This document shows, in pieces, positions 32,909 to 44,917 of a stretch of 64,000 bases of DNA. Below the pieces are notes generated by a model, which did no database searches, had not been told where the DNA came from, and worked only from the letters and a program-made list of their open reading frames with translations. The position numbers and the translations under genes are program-made. Within the stretch, counting starts at the first letter, position 1; each line of letters begins with the position of its first letter. The stretch is from Guillardia theta CCMP2712 (lineage: Eukaryota; Cryptophyceae; Pyrenomonadales; Geminigeraceae), in NCBI RefSeq assembly GCF_000315625.1, contig NW_005434584.1:203504-267503 (forward strand). The letters run 5' to 3'.

Positions 32909-35900
32909 TCAGCTGGTACTAGCATCGCTCTCCTCTCCTGACTGAACGTTCCGCTGCTGGGAGAAAATCTCCTTGACCTGCACTTGTACATCAGGACACA
33001 AGCTCCTCCTCCTCCTCCTCCTCCTTCTCCTCCTCCTCTAGCTTCTGCTCTCCCTCTCTTTCTCCTCCCCCTACATCCCCCCCACCATCAGCTACTAACT
33101 CCTCCTCCTTCCCCTTCCCCCTCCCCCTCCTCCTCCTCCCTCTCACCTGCTGGGAGGTGGTCGCCTGGCTCGCCCCCTTCTCCTCTCGCTCTCGCACGAA
33201 GCGAGGGAAACGGAGAGCGATGCCGCGGGAAGCATGGACAACCCCGTAGCAGGCCGTGTGCTGGGACAGCATGAGTCATGAGTGCCTGAGGGGAGAGACA
33301 GAGCTCTGGAGAAGGAGGAGGGGTTGGGGGGAGAAAGAGCAAGACTGTGAGGAGGAGGAGGAGGAGGAGGAGGAGGAGGAGGAGGAGGAGGAGGAGGAGG
33401 AGGGGGGGTGGTGATGGTATTAGGTTAGTAGTAGTAGCAGTATTAGGAGGAGGCGGCGGCAAGGGTGGGACCTGCGGTGAAAGGGAGAGATCCGCAGCTG
33501 ATATCTCCCAGACCGTCGAAGGGTCAAACCAGACGTCAGGCTGGTTGGGACCTTCCGGGACTTTTGCGTTGCCTGCGAAGAAGGGTGAGAGGAGGAGGAG
33601 GAGGAGGAAGAGGAAGAGAAGGAGGAGAAGGAGGAAGAGGTCTTCACTCACGAGGAGGGGTCTGTACAGCCTTGGGGGAAAGGTTCTTCATGAACTGCTG
33701 TAGATTCTCGTCGCTGAATCCGGATCCTGTTGCTTCCCCTCAGCCTACCCGTCCTGCTCCTGCTGCTCCTGCTGCTGCTCCTGCTCCTGCTGCTGCTCCT
33801 GCCCCTGCCCCTGCCCCTGCCCCTGCCCCTGCCCCTGCCCCTGCCCCTGCTCCTGCTCCTGCTCCCCTCGCGATTCTGAGTACCCTCCAATCCTCCCTGT
33901 CCCCCACATTTCTCTCAACCATTCTTCCACCACCTTCGAAACACCCTGACTCTCATCTATCCTACTCTTTCCCTTCTCTCCTCCTCCCTCTCTCCTCCCT
34001 CCCGCTCTCACTCTCCCCTTCCCGACACCCTCCCCCTCCTCCTCCTCTCACCCAACTTGCAGACTGTCTCGAACTCGTCAGTCTCCGAGTTGTAGCAGGC
34101 GAGCAGGAAGGCTCCGTAAACCCCCGTGCGCTTCCCTCGGCCCTGCGAGACGGTGAGGACTTTGAGGAGGAGGCGAGAGGAGGAGGAGGAACAGGAGACA
34201 GGAGACAGAAGGCAGGAAGAGGAGGAGAATGAGGAGAAGAAGGACGAGGGAGGAGCTCAAGAGGGAGGAGCACAAGGAGCAGGAGGACAGAGGGGGGAAG
34301 GTGGTGGAGAGCATGAGGATCAGTAGCTGCGAGGAAGAAAGGGCTGCGGTGGTTGTGCACGCAGGAAGTTGAAACTTTGAAATTGCCTGCCATGCCCCGA
34401 CGACGACGAGGTCGAAGGTATCGACCATCCCCTCTATGTAGTCCTTCTTGAGCTGTGAACCCACCAGTCAGCCCACCTCCCTCCCTCTCATCTCTCCTAC
34501 TTCTCCTTCATCCGTCCTCATCTATTCGCTCCCTCTCACTCCTACTTCTCACTCCTCACTCCCTTCTCCTCCTCTTCCCCCCCTCCCTCCCTCCCTCCCT
34601 CCTCCCCCAGCACCTCTCCTCTCCACCTAACTTCCATGTTCTTCTCTTCGCTCCACCTCCCTCTTTCTTCCTCTCTCCCTCTCCCTCTCTCCCTCTCTCC
34701 CTCTCTCCCTACCTTGAGCCATTCCCTCGACCGCTTGTCCGGCGCATATTGCGACGGTTCGCCCTCGAGGCTCTTGATCATGAGCCCCTCGCAGCTGTCC
34801 TGAAGGGCCACCTACAAGTTTGCGGGGGGAGCTGAGAAACCACGGGAGATGCGCAGCTGGGAGGAGAGACCTGAAAGAACTCCTCCATGTCCTCCGGCGA
34901 GGTTGGGTCGATGGAAGAGACGAATTTGAACCTTCCCTCCACTTCCCTCAAGTTTTGTCTGTACAAGAGTGAGGAGGAGGGGACGAAAGTGGAGGGAGGG
35001 AGAAGGAGGAGGAGGGAGGGGACACGATGGAGAGGGGGGGAGATGAGTTCATGGGATAGAGAGGAAGATTTGAAAGAGGGAAAGCGGCGTGGGTGTCGGT
35101 AAGAAGAGTGAGAGGGAGGAGGAAAAACAGGAGCAGAAAGGGGCAGGTGGCAGAGCAGGAGGGGAGGAGCGAAAGGAGGAGGAGGGGCAGGAAAAGGAAG
35201 GAGGAGGAGGAAGAAGGAGTAGAAGGGGAGCAGGAGACCGCAGGATCTGCCTCCTCTCAATGAGGGGGCGGCGCATGAGACTTTCTCCGTTAAGGAGGAG
35301 GATGTCAAACGCAAAGACGCAGACGTCAACTTTCAAGGAGCTGAGCTGAACATTCTTGCGAGCTCGGGTCGACAGAATCTGCGATTGGAATGAGGGGGTC
35401 AAAGAACGGAAGAGGCTAGGAGGACGGAGGAAGGGGGATAGAAGGAACCAAGAAGAGGGAGCAGGAGCGAGGAGAGTACAGGGTAGGAGGAGGAAACGAG
35501 GACTTGCCTGGAATGGGAGGATACGATTCGTTGCCCTCTCCACCGCCACGACCTCACAGTCCAGGATGGCTGACTTGACGCCTAACGCCTCTTGTCATCG
35601 TCTCGGCTCCTCCCTCGGTTCCCACCTCCTCCCTCGACGATCTTCGGCAGCAGCTCGACGATGTCTGGGAATTTGCCAGTAGTGTCCTCTGAGTTCCTGC
35701 GACAGGAGCTGAGAAGGTGGCAGGAAGCAGAGAGCTAGGAAGATTGCAGAGAAGGAGTGGAGGAGGAGGAGGAGGAGGAGGAGGAAGAGGGCAGATGTGG
35801 CGGGAGGAGCTGGGAAACAAGCAGGAGGCAGCAGGTGAGCTGGGGACCTGCTGAACACCTTGACCTTCTGATCCTCCAGCCAGTGGATTTGACTCCTCTC

Positions 35901-37465
35901 GCCGTCGTACTTGTACTCGCACGTGACAGTCTGTGCCCAGCAGGGTGTCAAGCTGCCTTGTCAAGCCGCTCCAGCTCACCTTGTTGCCGAACCTCTTGGT
36001 CACTTCGGACACTCCCCGAGACGGATGGGCGAGCATCGGCTTGACGGGAACCCCAGGGGTGAGAGGGCAGAGAACAGGGAGCTGCTGGTAGGAGTGCTCG
36101 AGCAGGATGGGGACGACAGTCTCGTAGCAGGGCTGCTGGGCCAGCGCCTCCTTCAGCGCCTCGGTCGCTATGCTGCTCTCCTTCTTGAACTCTTCGGGGG
36201 AAAGGGAAGGAGGAGGAAGAGGAGAGGGGAAAGAGGAGGAAGAGGATGCTGGAGGATGGAGGACGAAGGTGGCGGCTAGAGCGCTGATGACTGACGGCTC
36301 TGCCAGCCCCACCCGCAACTTGCCTTGGAGGATGCGGGTGATCCAGAGCGACTCGTTGCCCCTGGCAGCGACGAGGAGGCAGAGGATAATATCGCGCCGT
36401 TGCTTGACTGACTCGCTCCCCTCTATGGCAGCCGCAGACTTCATGGCCTCGAAGACGCTCCGGACGGTGAGGGCCCGAACGGGAGAGAGGGAGAGCTGGT
36501 TCCTTCTAGGGGCAAGGATGAGAGGGAGAGAGAGACAGAGGGAGGGAGGAGAGGGAGGAAGGGAGGAGGAGGGAGGAGGAGGGAGGAGGAGGAAGGGATG
36601 AAAAGGACCAGAGAGGGAGGGGGGAAGGGAGGAAGAGAAGGAGGGGAAGAGAAGGTAAGGAAGAAGGCAGGAAGACAAGGAGGGAGGAAGGGGAAGGAGG
36701 GGCGGGAAGGATAACGAGAGGAGGAGAGGAGAAGCGAGACAAACCTTGTTGCCACTGCCACCTGTCCCAGATCTCCAACTTTCTTGTACTCCTCCTTGAT
36801 CTTGGACGTCTCATGCCCTGATGCCGCAGCGATCGCCTGCACCAGCACGCTGTCGCCGACGCCGAGCTCGAGGCCCTTGAAGGGAGGAGCGACGCGACCC
36901 AGCATGATGTAGACGAAGGGAACAAGGTCATCAGGTGTAAGTCGGCGGACGGTACTCAACGCAGCAGTCACGATGGAGATGATCTCAAGTCTCTTGGAGG
37001 TGCCCTGTACCCTGTCCAGGGTGCTGCTGAGGTGGCTGAAAGGGACCGGTTCTCCCTCCTTCCACTCCACGTGCACGTCTTCATCCCCCCTCCCTCCTTC
37101 AGCTGCTCCTGCTGATGCTCTTCCCTCCTCCTCACTCACTCTCTGCTCCTTCCCTCCTTCGGGCTGTTCCTGATCCTCCTCCTCCTCCTCCTTCTCTTCC
37201 TTCGGCTCCCGAGGGGGAGCAGGTTGCTTCGCCCTCCTCGTTCTCGCCCTGGGAGCAGGAGTTTCGTCCTCCTCCTTCGCATCAACCTTGATCTTCGGCG
37301 GCCTTCCTCTCCTCTTCTTCGTCTCCGGCTGTCCCGGCTGCCCCGTCGCTTCTTCACTCTCAGCCTTCTTGTTCGTCCTCCTCCTTGTTCCACCTCTCGC
37401 TCCCGCCGCTGCCTCCTCCGCGCCCTCCGTCGCGTTTCGAATCATGGAGGACATCGCCAGCACAC
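32909..37465 (-). CDS. LIG1: ATP-dependent DNA ligase I
   Basis: Seals nicks during replication and repair through an enzyme-AMP intermediate. Minus-strand exons include 36745-37465 (basic, Ala/Glu-rich N-terminus with an AT-hook-like KKRRGRPPK, then the DNA-binding domain) and about 36190-36505. Landmarks: [50 protein letters not shown], the adenylated Lys in [13 protein letters not shown] (35900-35930), [107 protein letters not shown], and [13 protein letters not shown] with QATTSQQV near 33130-33270. All six nucleotidyltransferase motifs are represented. The stop at 32909 depends on a small last exon and is approximate. No PIP box was found. Confidence 0.9.
33755..33870. repeat. CTGCTC/CTGCCC microsatellite in a ligase intron
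   Basis: Hexanucleotide run on the plus strand. Nearby GGA runs (33350-33405, 33590-33640) and TCC runs (33003-33060, 34560-34610) also fill ligase introns. Confidence 0.85.
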
Positions 37466-37530
37466 CTGGCCGAGATGAAAGGCAAGCAGCAGCACCCGTC
37501 AGTCAACATACACTTGTCAAACTGAGCTAC

Positions 37531-38248
37531 CTGTTATCAAGGACGAGGCTGCCGCCCCAGTATCGTCCGACAGTCCCCTGCTCCCCTGCATGGACAAATC
37601 TTGCTCCGAGGATGCGAGCGAGTTCAGCTGCACCCCTCCTCTCTTCACGCGCATGTTCAAGGGAGCACCGGCGCCTTGTGCCTTCACCTGCTGCTCCTCG
37701 TCCCTGCTTTCCGGTTTTCCTCCCTTGAGCATGAGGAGCTTGAGGAAGCGGAAAGTTGTGACCATCGACAGGTATCTAGAGAGGATCGGACTTGTAAGTG
37801 TGCTCGGGTGGAGCGAGATGGACAAGCAGGACAGGAGCGAGGAGCCTGCAGAGCGCCCGCCATGCGCTGGATCCGAGCTAGACATCGCCATGCACGCAAG
37901 CCTCTTCGACTTCCTCCTCAGCGGAAGCAGAGGGTTGCTCTCTATGAAGGCAGCCCCGAGGGAGGACGGCATCATGCGCTGAGATCTGGAGCTGAGCAGT
38001 TCCATCCAACTCCTGGCTCCGGGAGAGGCTGCCTTGCAGTAGAACTCTCCTCCTGAGGGAGGGGTAGGAAGGTGAGACGGGTTGGGGAGGGAGATCGAGG
38101 GGAAAGACGAGGAGGAGGAGGAGGAGGAGGGAGCAAGGAAAGAGGCTGGCTGTAGGCGAGGACTGATGAGACTCGATGCTCCTGCATGGATGGCGGCAGG
38201 GTAGCAGGCAGCGGCCATGGCCATCAACATCGGTCGCACCGGCGCCAT
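37531..38248 (-). CDS. Possible N-terminal leader exon of DNA ligase I
   Basis: A 239-codon open frame from an ATG at 38248 to a GT donor at 37530/37529. A 65-nt intron then joins in phase to 37465, the start of the ligase body. The first 40 residues (MAPVRPMLMAMAAACY, then Ala/Ser/Pro-rich) look like a signal or organelle-targeting leader. The remainder is Ser-rich and basic, without a known domain. It may give an organelle-directed ligase form, or it may be a separate short gene. A Ser run near residue 45 could hide another intron. Confidence 0.45.
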
Positions 38249-39268
38249 CGCTGGGCCACTAGGAGTACTTCACTCAATTATCACACAAACAAGTCTGCCT
38301 CAGGAATTAGATATATGATCCAACAAAGGCAGAAATGAGAATGAGATTATTCAAATTGGCGTGTAGGGCAGGAGGTGGGATGGGAGGAAGGGCGAAGCAG
38401 GAGAGGAGAGGAGCAGAGGAGCAGAGGAGCAGAGGAGGAAGAGAAAAGGAGAAAAGAAGCAAAGAAGAGAGCAGGAGGCAAAGAAAACAAGGTAAAATGC
38501 AGAATGCAGGAGGAAAAAGGCAAAGAGGCAGAGAAGAGAGAAAGGAGGGAGGTGGCGAGTTGGGCGGGCAAGCAAAAATGGGTAGGTAAGGGAGAGGGAG
38601 GGCAGGTGAAAGAGACAGGGTCCTGTTTCCTCCTCCCTCCCTCTTCGCTCCTCTCTTCATTCGTATTTCCCCTTTAGCCGTTCAAGGCCTTCAAGAGCCA
38701 CGGGCATGGTGGAAGATAACGAAGTGGCTCGACGAAGTTGATGATGGCGACATAGACGATGAGAGGAGTTCCTTAGGCAAAGAAGGGGAATGGAAGTGTG
38801 GGAAGGTGGACATGGGAGGGGAGAGGAAGGAGGAGGAAGAGGGCAAGGAAGGGGAAAGGAATTGTGGGGAGGAGGAACCTTATGCTGACATTTCAATCAT
38901 GAAATGTAAAACAACAGATGCAAAGACAGAGTGACAATGGAGATGACTGAGAAGTTAATGATGATTGCAGTCGTGATCAGGAGTTTGCGAGAACGAAAAC
39001 CAAAACGTACACATCGATTAGTGAAATGAGAATGAAATGATCTTGGGTTCTCCAGGCAGAAAACAACGTGACTGTCAAGCGCATGTAACATGCATTATTC
39101 AAAAGAAACATGTTGAGACATAATCGGCATCTTTGGTAACACCGCAAACTGATAATCAGACAACTCTCCTCTAACATCAAAGAGCCAAAGGATTGTAGTG
39201 CAGAAAGAAAGCTTCACGTTTCAAAGTTTGTTTTGTTTGTACATGTTGTTTTCAGAACTTAAAACAGT
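38249..39268. other. Intergenic, purine-rich stretch then nothing recognised
   Basis: About 38380-38640 is strongly GA-biased on the plus strand (GGAGAGGAG, GCAGAGGAG). The rest has no supported feature. Ligase 5' and psbO 3' flanks are expected here. Confidence 0.5.
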
Positions 39269-40693
39269 CTAGTATCCCTCATCTCCGGAAGCAGTGGAGA
39301 CCTTGCCATACACGATGCCCTTAATCAAGACCTTCTTGGGAGCCTTGGATCCCATATCAGTGTCAGACAGCTGCTCAGAGACGAACACGCCAGAGAACTC
39401 TCCCGTCTGCCCATCAACCTTGTTGACCGCGAACTCCATGCTTCCGTCAGTGACCTGGAAGACCTTGTTGTTCTCCTTGAAGAGCTCAGCCTGTCCCTCG
39501 TTGCCATCAGCCTCAAAGGCAGGAAGAGCCTGGGCCATGTCGTATCCAGTGGTGGCACCACGTCCCTTGGGGTCAAGGAAGAGACCGGAGCGGTAGGAAG
39601 GGACGGTGAAGGTTCCGCCGAACTCGGTTCCGGGGGAGATACCCTTGGGGGCGGTGGCCTTGGCGACGAGCTCCTTGATGGTGAAGAAGAAGGGAACACG
39701 CTCGCCTCCAGGAAGCTGGACGGTGGTGGCGGCGTAGTCGAGACCCTCCTTCTCCTGGAAGGTGAGGGAGCCGTCCTTGTCGTAGAAGAGGGGCCCCTCG
39801 ACACCGGCAAGGGAGTAGGTGGCACGGGTCACGAGCTTGGTGTCAACAAACTCTGTAGACGACAGTCAGATTGAGAGAGTCAAAAGGAAGAGTATCATCG
39901 CACCTCTGCGGCTCTCGCCACGCTTCTTCTGCACCTCGGTCTCGATCTGGAAGGACTTGGGCTCAATGCAGAGGTCAGTGATCTTGTACTTGGTGTTCTG
40001 TTGGAGCACGATATCCTCTCCGTTGGACTCGACCTCAGGGCAGCGGTTGGCGATACCAGTTCCCTTGACCTCCTCGTAGGTGAGGTTGTTGATGTCCTTG
40101 CTGGTCAAGGCGTTGGCAGCGTCGGCTCCTCCAATGATCAAGGGGAGGGCAGCCAATCCAGCCGCGGCCACCTTGACGTTGCTCTGCGCAGACATGGAGA
40201 CCGCGCATGTGGCACGCTGGTTCACCTGTGGGCAGCATGGTCATGCGCCCGCAGCTCATATAGCACATCTAGTTTGTTGCTCGTGACAAACATCCATGAT
40301 TCCTCCCCTCTTCTCCTTCCCTCACTTCTCATGATTTCTGACACGTGTCATTTTAAGATGTCACAGATCTGAACAAGCAGTCTCCCCTCATCCCGTCTGT
40401 TTCTCCTACAGCCCCGCCCCTGTCTTTCTTGCACACATGGAAGATAAAGAAAATCTCAAAAGCCAACAGACAGGCAGAGAAGCTGTAGGGAGCAAGGGTT
40501 GCGGAGGAAGGAACAATCGACCATGGCAGACACAAAACTGACGATTCAACACAACCACAGAGCGTTCTCCCCGCAGCAACCATCAGCAACAGAGCACGAT
40601 GTGTACCTTAGCAGGAGCTCCAGAACGGAGGGTGGGCTGGAAGGCGGCGGCAGAGGCGGCAACGGCGGCCAAGCACGCTGATCGGGTGAACAT
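39269..40693 (-). CDS. PSBO: Oxygen-evolving enhancer protein 1 (PsbO)
   Basis: The nuclear-encoded 33-kDa lumenal subunit that stabilises the manganese cluster of photosystem II. Three phased exons: 40607-40693, 39904-40225 and 39269-39852, total 330 aa. The leader has three parts: a signal peptide (MFTRSACLAAVAAS), a transit peptide starting at Phe in AAAFQPTLRS, and a thylakoid transfer signal (KVAAAGLAALPLIIGGADA) ending before LTSKD. The Phe after the signal-peptide cleavage site is the known import mark of secondary red plastids. The mature part shows NLTYEEVKGTGIANRCP, KITDLCIEP (the conserved Cys pair), KRGESRREFVDTK, PSYRSGLFLDPKGRG and KKVLIKGIVYGK. Length and residues are complete, so it should be functional. 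Introns are 51 nt and 381 nt; the first exon encodes almost exactly the signal plus the start of the transit peptide. Confidence 0.97.
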
Positions 40694-42378
40694 GGCGGGG
40701 GGGCTGTTCGGCGGGAGGAGCAGGAGAAACTCCTTAAGCCCTCAGAAAGGCGTCAGGTCCTCCACCCCCACCCCCTAAATCTCACAGATGAATATTCCCA
40801 CCCCTTCAAAATCCTATACCCCACCCACTCAATCAGACTCATAGAGCATGCATTGATTGCCCACCCTACCCCTTAGAAGGACCCGGGTCCAACTCCACCC
40901 TCGAATCACATTTGATCCTCCACCCTACCTCCAGTCATTAACTATACCAGGACCCACCTGTATATCGACCGCTACCCAAGGTCCTGATCATTAGAGGTCG
41001 GATGGACCCTACCCCCCATCTGGACCAGCTTCCCATCATTCATACCCCTACCCTTCAGTTTGTTGCACCACCCCTTACGACCCAATCATTACAACTACCC
41101 CCACCATACAGTTAAACTACCCATGTCTCAGACCGGCACTGAACTACCCTCTGATCATCATGTCCTACCCCCACCCACCGGCAAATTCATTCCGGTCCGC
41201 CTCAGGTTATTTACCACCCCCTAGGCTCGTACAACCATACACCCCTACGTGCCGACTACCCTACCCCCTCTGACACCCATTCTAAAAACGATGACCATAT
41301 TTTTGATTACCCACCCTTCAATTGAGTTGACCCCACCCATAATATTCAAGCATTTTTGTTTTCAAAAGAACCCGTATTCCCGTTCTTGTCACCCCTGCTG
41401 TTTACCACCCACCCTCTGTGAATCGCCCCATCATTCACCCCCCAGGTTGGTGGGTGCTGACCCACCCCATAGCTGACGACCCCTTCGCCCCTGAGATCAA
41501 AAGTCTGACGAGAATGATCGTAGACCACATCCCTGCACTGACCCAGCCTGCCGGCGGACTCATGAGGTGACCGCCGGGCCGCAGCATACCGGGGCCCGGC
41601 CGGGCCCGGCCCGCACGGACGCCCCCGGTCACCGGGCACCCGCTGCTACGGGCCTGGCAATCCAAGGCTAAGTTCAGACGGTCACGCAATCAAGTTAGTA
41701 CAGCGCCAACCGTGGCCTGATGCGAGTCTCAGCATCGCCGGATCGGACTCGCGGCGAGACACGGGGGGGGCCTCCGATGCTCAGTGTCCTGAGTCCTCCG
41801 GGCCGAGGCTCGCCGGAGTCTCCGAAGTCAGAAGTCAGCCTGGCAGGCTGCCGCAGCACACGGTGCCGCGGAAAACATGAGGTTGTAGGCTAAAAGACTG
41901 TCACGTGAGTAAAAGAAGTCACATCATTTGGCGTGACCGTACGCCGGCGGGCCCGCCACGGTCCGTCTGTGAGTACCGGCGAGTCTATCACTCAGTGACT
42001 GGTCCGGCCGACTTGACCCTCACACAGCACGCACATGTTCCGTTGAGTAGTCTCATGGCGGGAGAGAACGGAGAAGGGCGGATCGAGCAAGAGGAGGAGA
42101 AGGAGGAGAGGGATGAGGAGGGAGGGAGGAAGGTAGAGAGCTAGAGGGAGAGAGGGGGGGAGGGGGGGAGAGCGAGAGAGAGAGAGAGAGGGAAGAAGAG
42201 AAGGAGAGAGGGCAAAGGGGAGCACGGGAGGGCGAGGGGGAGTGGGGGAGAGGTAGCGGTGAGATAGCTGATAGTTGGCAGCAGAAGCCGAGACGAGACA
42301 AGATACGAGGGAGCAGGAGGGTGATGAAGTTCTGTTGAGTCTCATGCAGGTTGAGGGTGGTGGTGGGAGGTCGCAGGA
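40694..42378. other. Non-coding block: C-rich strand then GC-palindromic DNA
   Basis: About 40750-41470 is markedly strand-biased, with ACCC, CTACCCC and CCACCC words recurring in degenerate form on the plus strand. About 41550-41650 and 41750-41880 are GC-palindromic (CCGGGCCCGG-type). From about 42080-42290 the plus strand is GA-rich. No gene is supported. The same three compositions recur together at 54.95-56.6 kb. Confidence 0.55.
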
Positions 42379-44884
42379 ATGCGCTCCTACGTAGAGCCGA
42401 TGCGGACGCCGACTGCTTCCATTCACTCGGGCATGCGCTACCATCCTCGCCTCTTCGACAGACAGAGGGAGGGGAAAGAGATGCTCAAGGAGAGGGGGGA
42501 AGCCGTGCCGAGCTACGTCAAGCATGCGGCGAACATGCCGCTTGGGGGAGGGGCGGCGGTCTTGACACCAACGATCGCGAGGCATATGTCCTCTGCTGCC
42601 AAGTCCCTGGTGACCCCAGGTAGGAAGACTCGATGACATGCTGCAGCTGAGCTCTGTTCGCAGCATGGCGCAACTCCACGGGCCTGACGTCGAAGGACCT
42701 GATGAGCCCCGCATACTTGATGGCCCTGGCTAGCCCCCTCTTCCTCGGCAGGGAGGAGGAGGAGGAGGAGGAGGAGGAGGAGGAGGAGGAGGAGGAGGAG
42801 AGCGTGAGGGCGCGTCGGCCCAGCCTTCTCTTGACGAGGCTCCAAGGGGTCTGGTCCTCCTTGGGGGTTGGGCTGAGTGTTTACAGCAGGCTCGCTTGCT
42901 CCTTCCTCTACAGCCAGGCGCAGCCCCTGAGCGTGCGGGCTGGGGCCTTTGTTAGGGAGCAGGCGACGTCAGCGATCGTGTCGATCCAGGCTCTCAACTT
43001 CCTCAGCATCCTCATGTTCATCGTCAAGTTTGTCCTGCGCACCTGCGCCTACCTCGTCAGAAACGTCCTGCTCATCGGCTTCGAAGTCCTGAGCACGTTC
43101 CTGGTACTCAGCAACTCGTCCTGGCTACGGAACCTCCTTCTTCCCCTTCTCCTTTCCTTTCTCCTCCTCTCCACCGCTACTACCACCTCCTGGCCGCCGC
43201 CGTCGACCTCCTCCTCTTCCTCCTTCTCCTCCTCCTCCTCCTTCCTCCTCCTCTTCTTCTTCCTCCTCCTCCTCCCGATCTTCCCACTCCTCCTCCTGAT
43301 TTATCTCCTTTCCCTCTACCTTTCACTCATCCACGTTCTCGCGACGAATTCTTATCCCTTGGCAGGTCGTCGTCAACGACAGCCTGCAGAGCTCAATGGC
43401 CCGTGCAGAAGCGAGCAAAGAGAGGGAGGGAGAATGGTTCTCCCCTCCTCTCCGCAGCTCCTTCCGGCGCAGTGCTGTAGCCCCGCAGTCGTCGCATGCT
43501 GGTGAAGTCGAACACGGCTGTCGTACCCCTTGCTGATGATGATGTGGCAGTCTTGACACGGCCAGTCTCCGATCGCCCAGGGAACGCTCCTCCTCCTCAG
43601 CTCCACCAGCCGGTCTCGCAGACCTGGTCGGCAAGGAGGAGCAGTAGACCTCCGATGGTGTCGCGTGAGGAGCTTCTGCAGGAGCAGCAGGCGAGAAAAG
43701 ACGCGGAAAGCAAGATCCTGGAGCTAGAGGTGCGTTGCTTCGAGGAGGAGGAGGAGATGAGGAGGACAAGAAGAAAAGGAGTTGAGGAGGAGGAAGGGGG
43801 GGGGGAGAGGAGATAAGGCAGAAGAGGAGGAGCTGAATGTCTGTACAGAGGGAGATCTGGCACGCTCGACAGCAAAATAAGCAGCTGGAGAAGCGGATCC
43901 AGGCCGTAGAGGCCATTCAGCCTGCAGGCAGGAGGGCGGAGGAGGAGACAGGGCAGCAGGGGAACAAGTCAGACCGATTCTCTCCCCACACGCTGAGCAT
44001 GCCGGAGGGCTCGACAGGATTGGCAGGGGTGAAGTTGGAGCTGCGGGAGGAGCCGGTAGAGGCTCCTGTGATGCTGCAGAAGCGCTCCGATGACGGCGAT
44101 CTTCATGCTCCATGGTGGAATGGCGGCACCCCGACGTACCGGAGGGGAGGGAGGGAGAGCGAGAGAGGCAGGAGGCAGGAGGAGATCGTCAGCCAGATGC
44201 GAGAGAATCTCAAGAGGAACCACCTGACTCTCAGGTCGACCAAGGAGGAGGAGGAGGAGAGTCAGGCAGCAGGGGAGCAGAAGTCGACCGGGACAGGAGC
44301 GGGTCCGATGAGAATGTTCAGCTGAGCTCTCGGCCGATGCACATCGGCCGTGCTCAGGGCCAGCAGCCACTCTCCTTCAAGTCCCTCCTCTCCAACGATC
44401 GCTCCTCTTCTCCTGCTCCTTCTCACGCTCCAGCTGCTCCTCCGGCCCCGCCGTCTCCTCCCTCCCCTCCTACACATCAGGCTGCTGCAGTCTCTCCCCC
44501 TTCCTTCGATCCTCCTCTTCTTCATGCTGGAAGGACTCCCGCTTCTGAGCATGCAAGGACCCTGCCGATGGCAGGTCCAGCGGTAAGGAGGACAATACAC
44601 AACGAAGAGGCTCCTGTTGCTTCTGGTAAGGAGCTCCCAGCACAGGCAGACATGCTGAAATACTCTCCTCTCCTTCCTCGATCTCGACTCACCAGCAGGC
44701 TGGCTGGAGTTCTGAGCAGAGAGAGGGAGAGGGAGAGGGAGAGGGAGAGGGAGAGGGAGAGGGAGAGGGAGAGGGAGAGGGAGAGGGAGAGGGAGAGGGA
44801 GAGGGAGAGGGAGAGGGAGAGGGAGAGGGAGAGGGAGCAGCAACAGCAGCAGCAACAACAACAGCGACAACAAGAGCGGCGGCG

Positions 44885-44917
<33 letters not shown>

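Noticed and set aside
32727-32944. Acidic plus-strand open stretch between phosphatase and ligase
   Set aside because: No start codon, no recognised domain, overlaps the convergent ligase tail.
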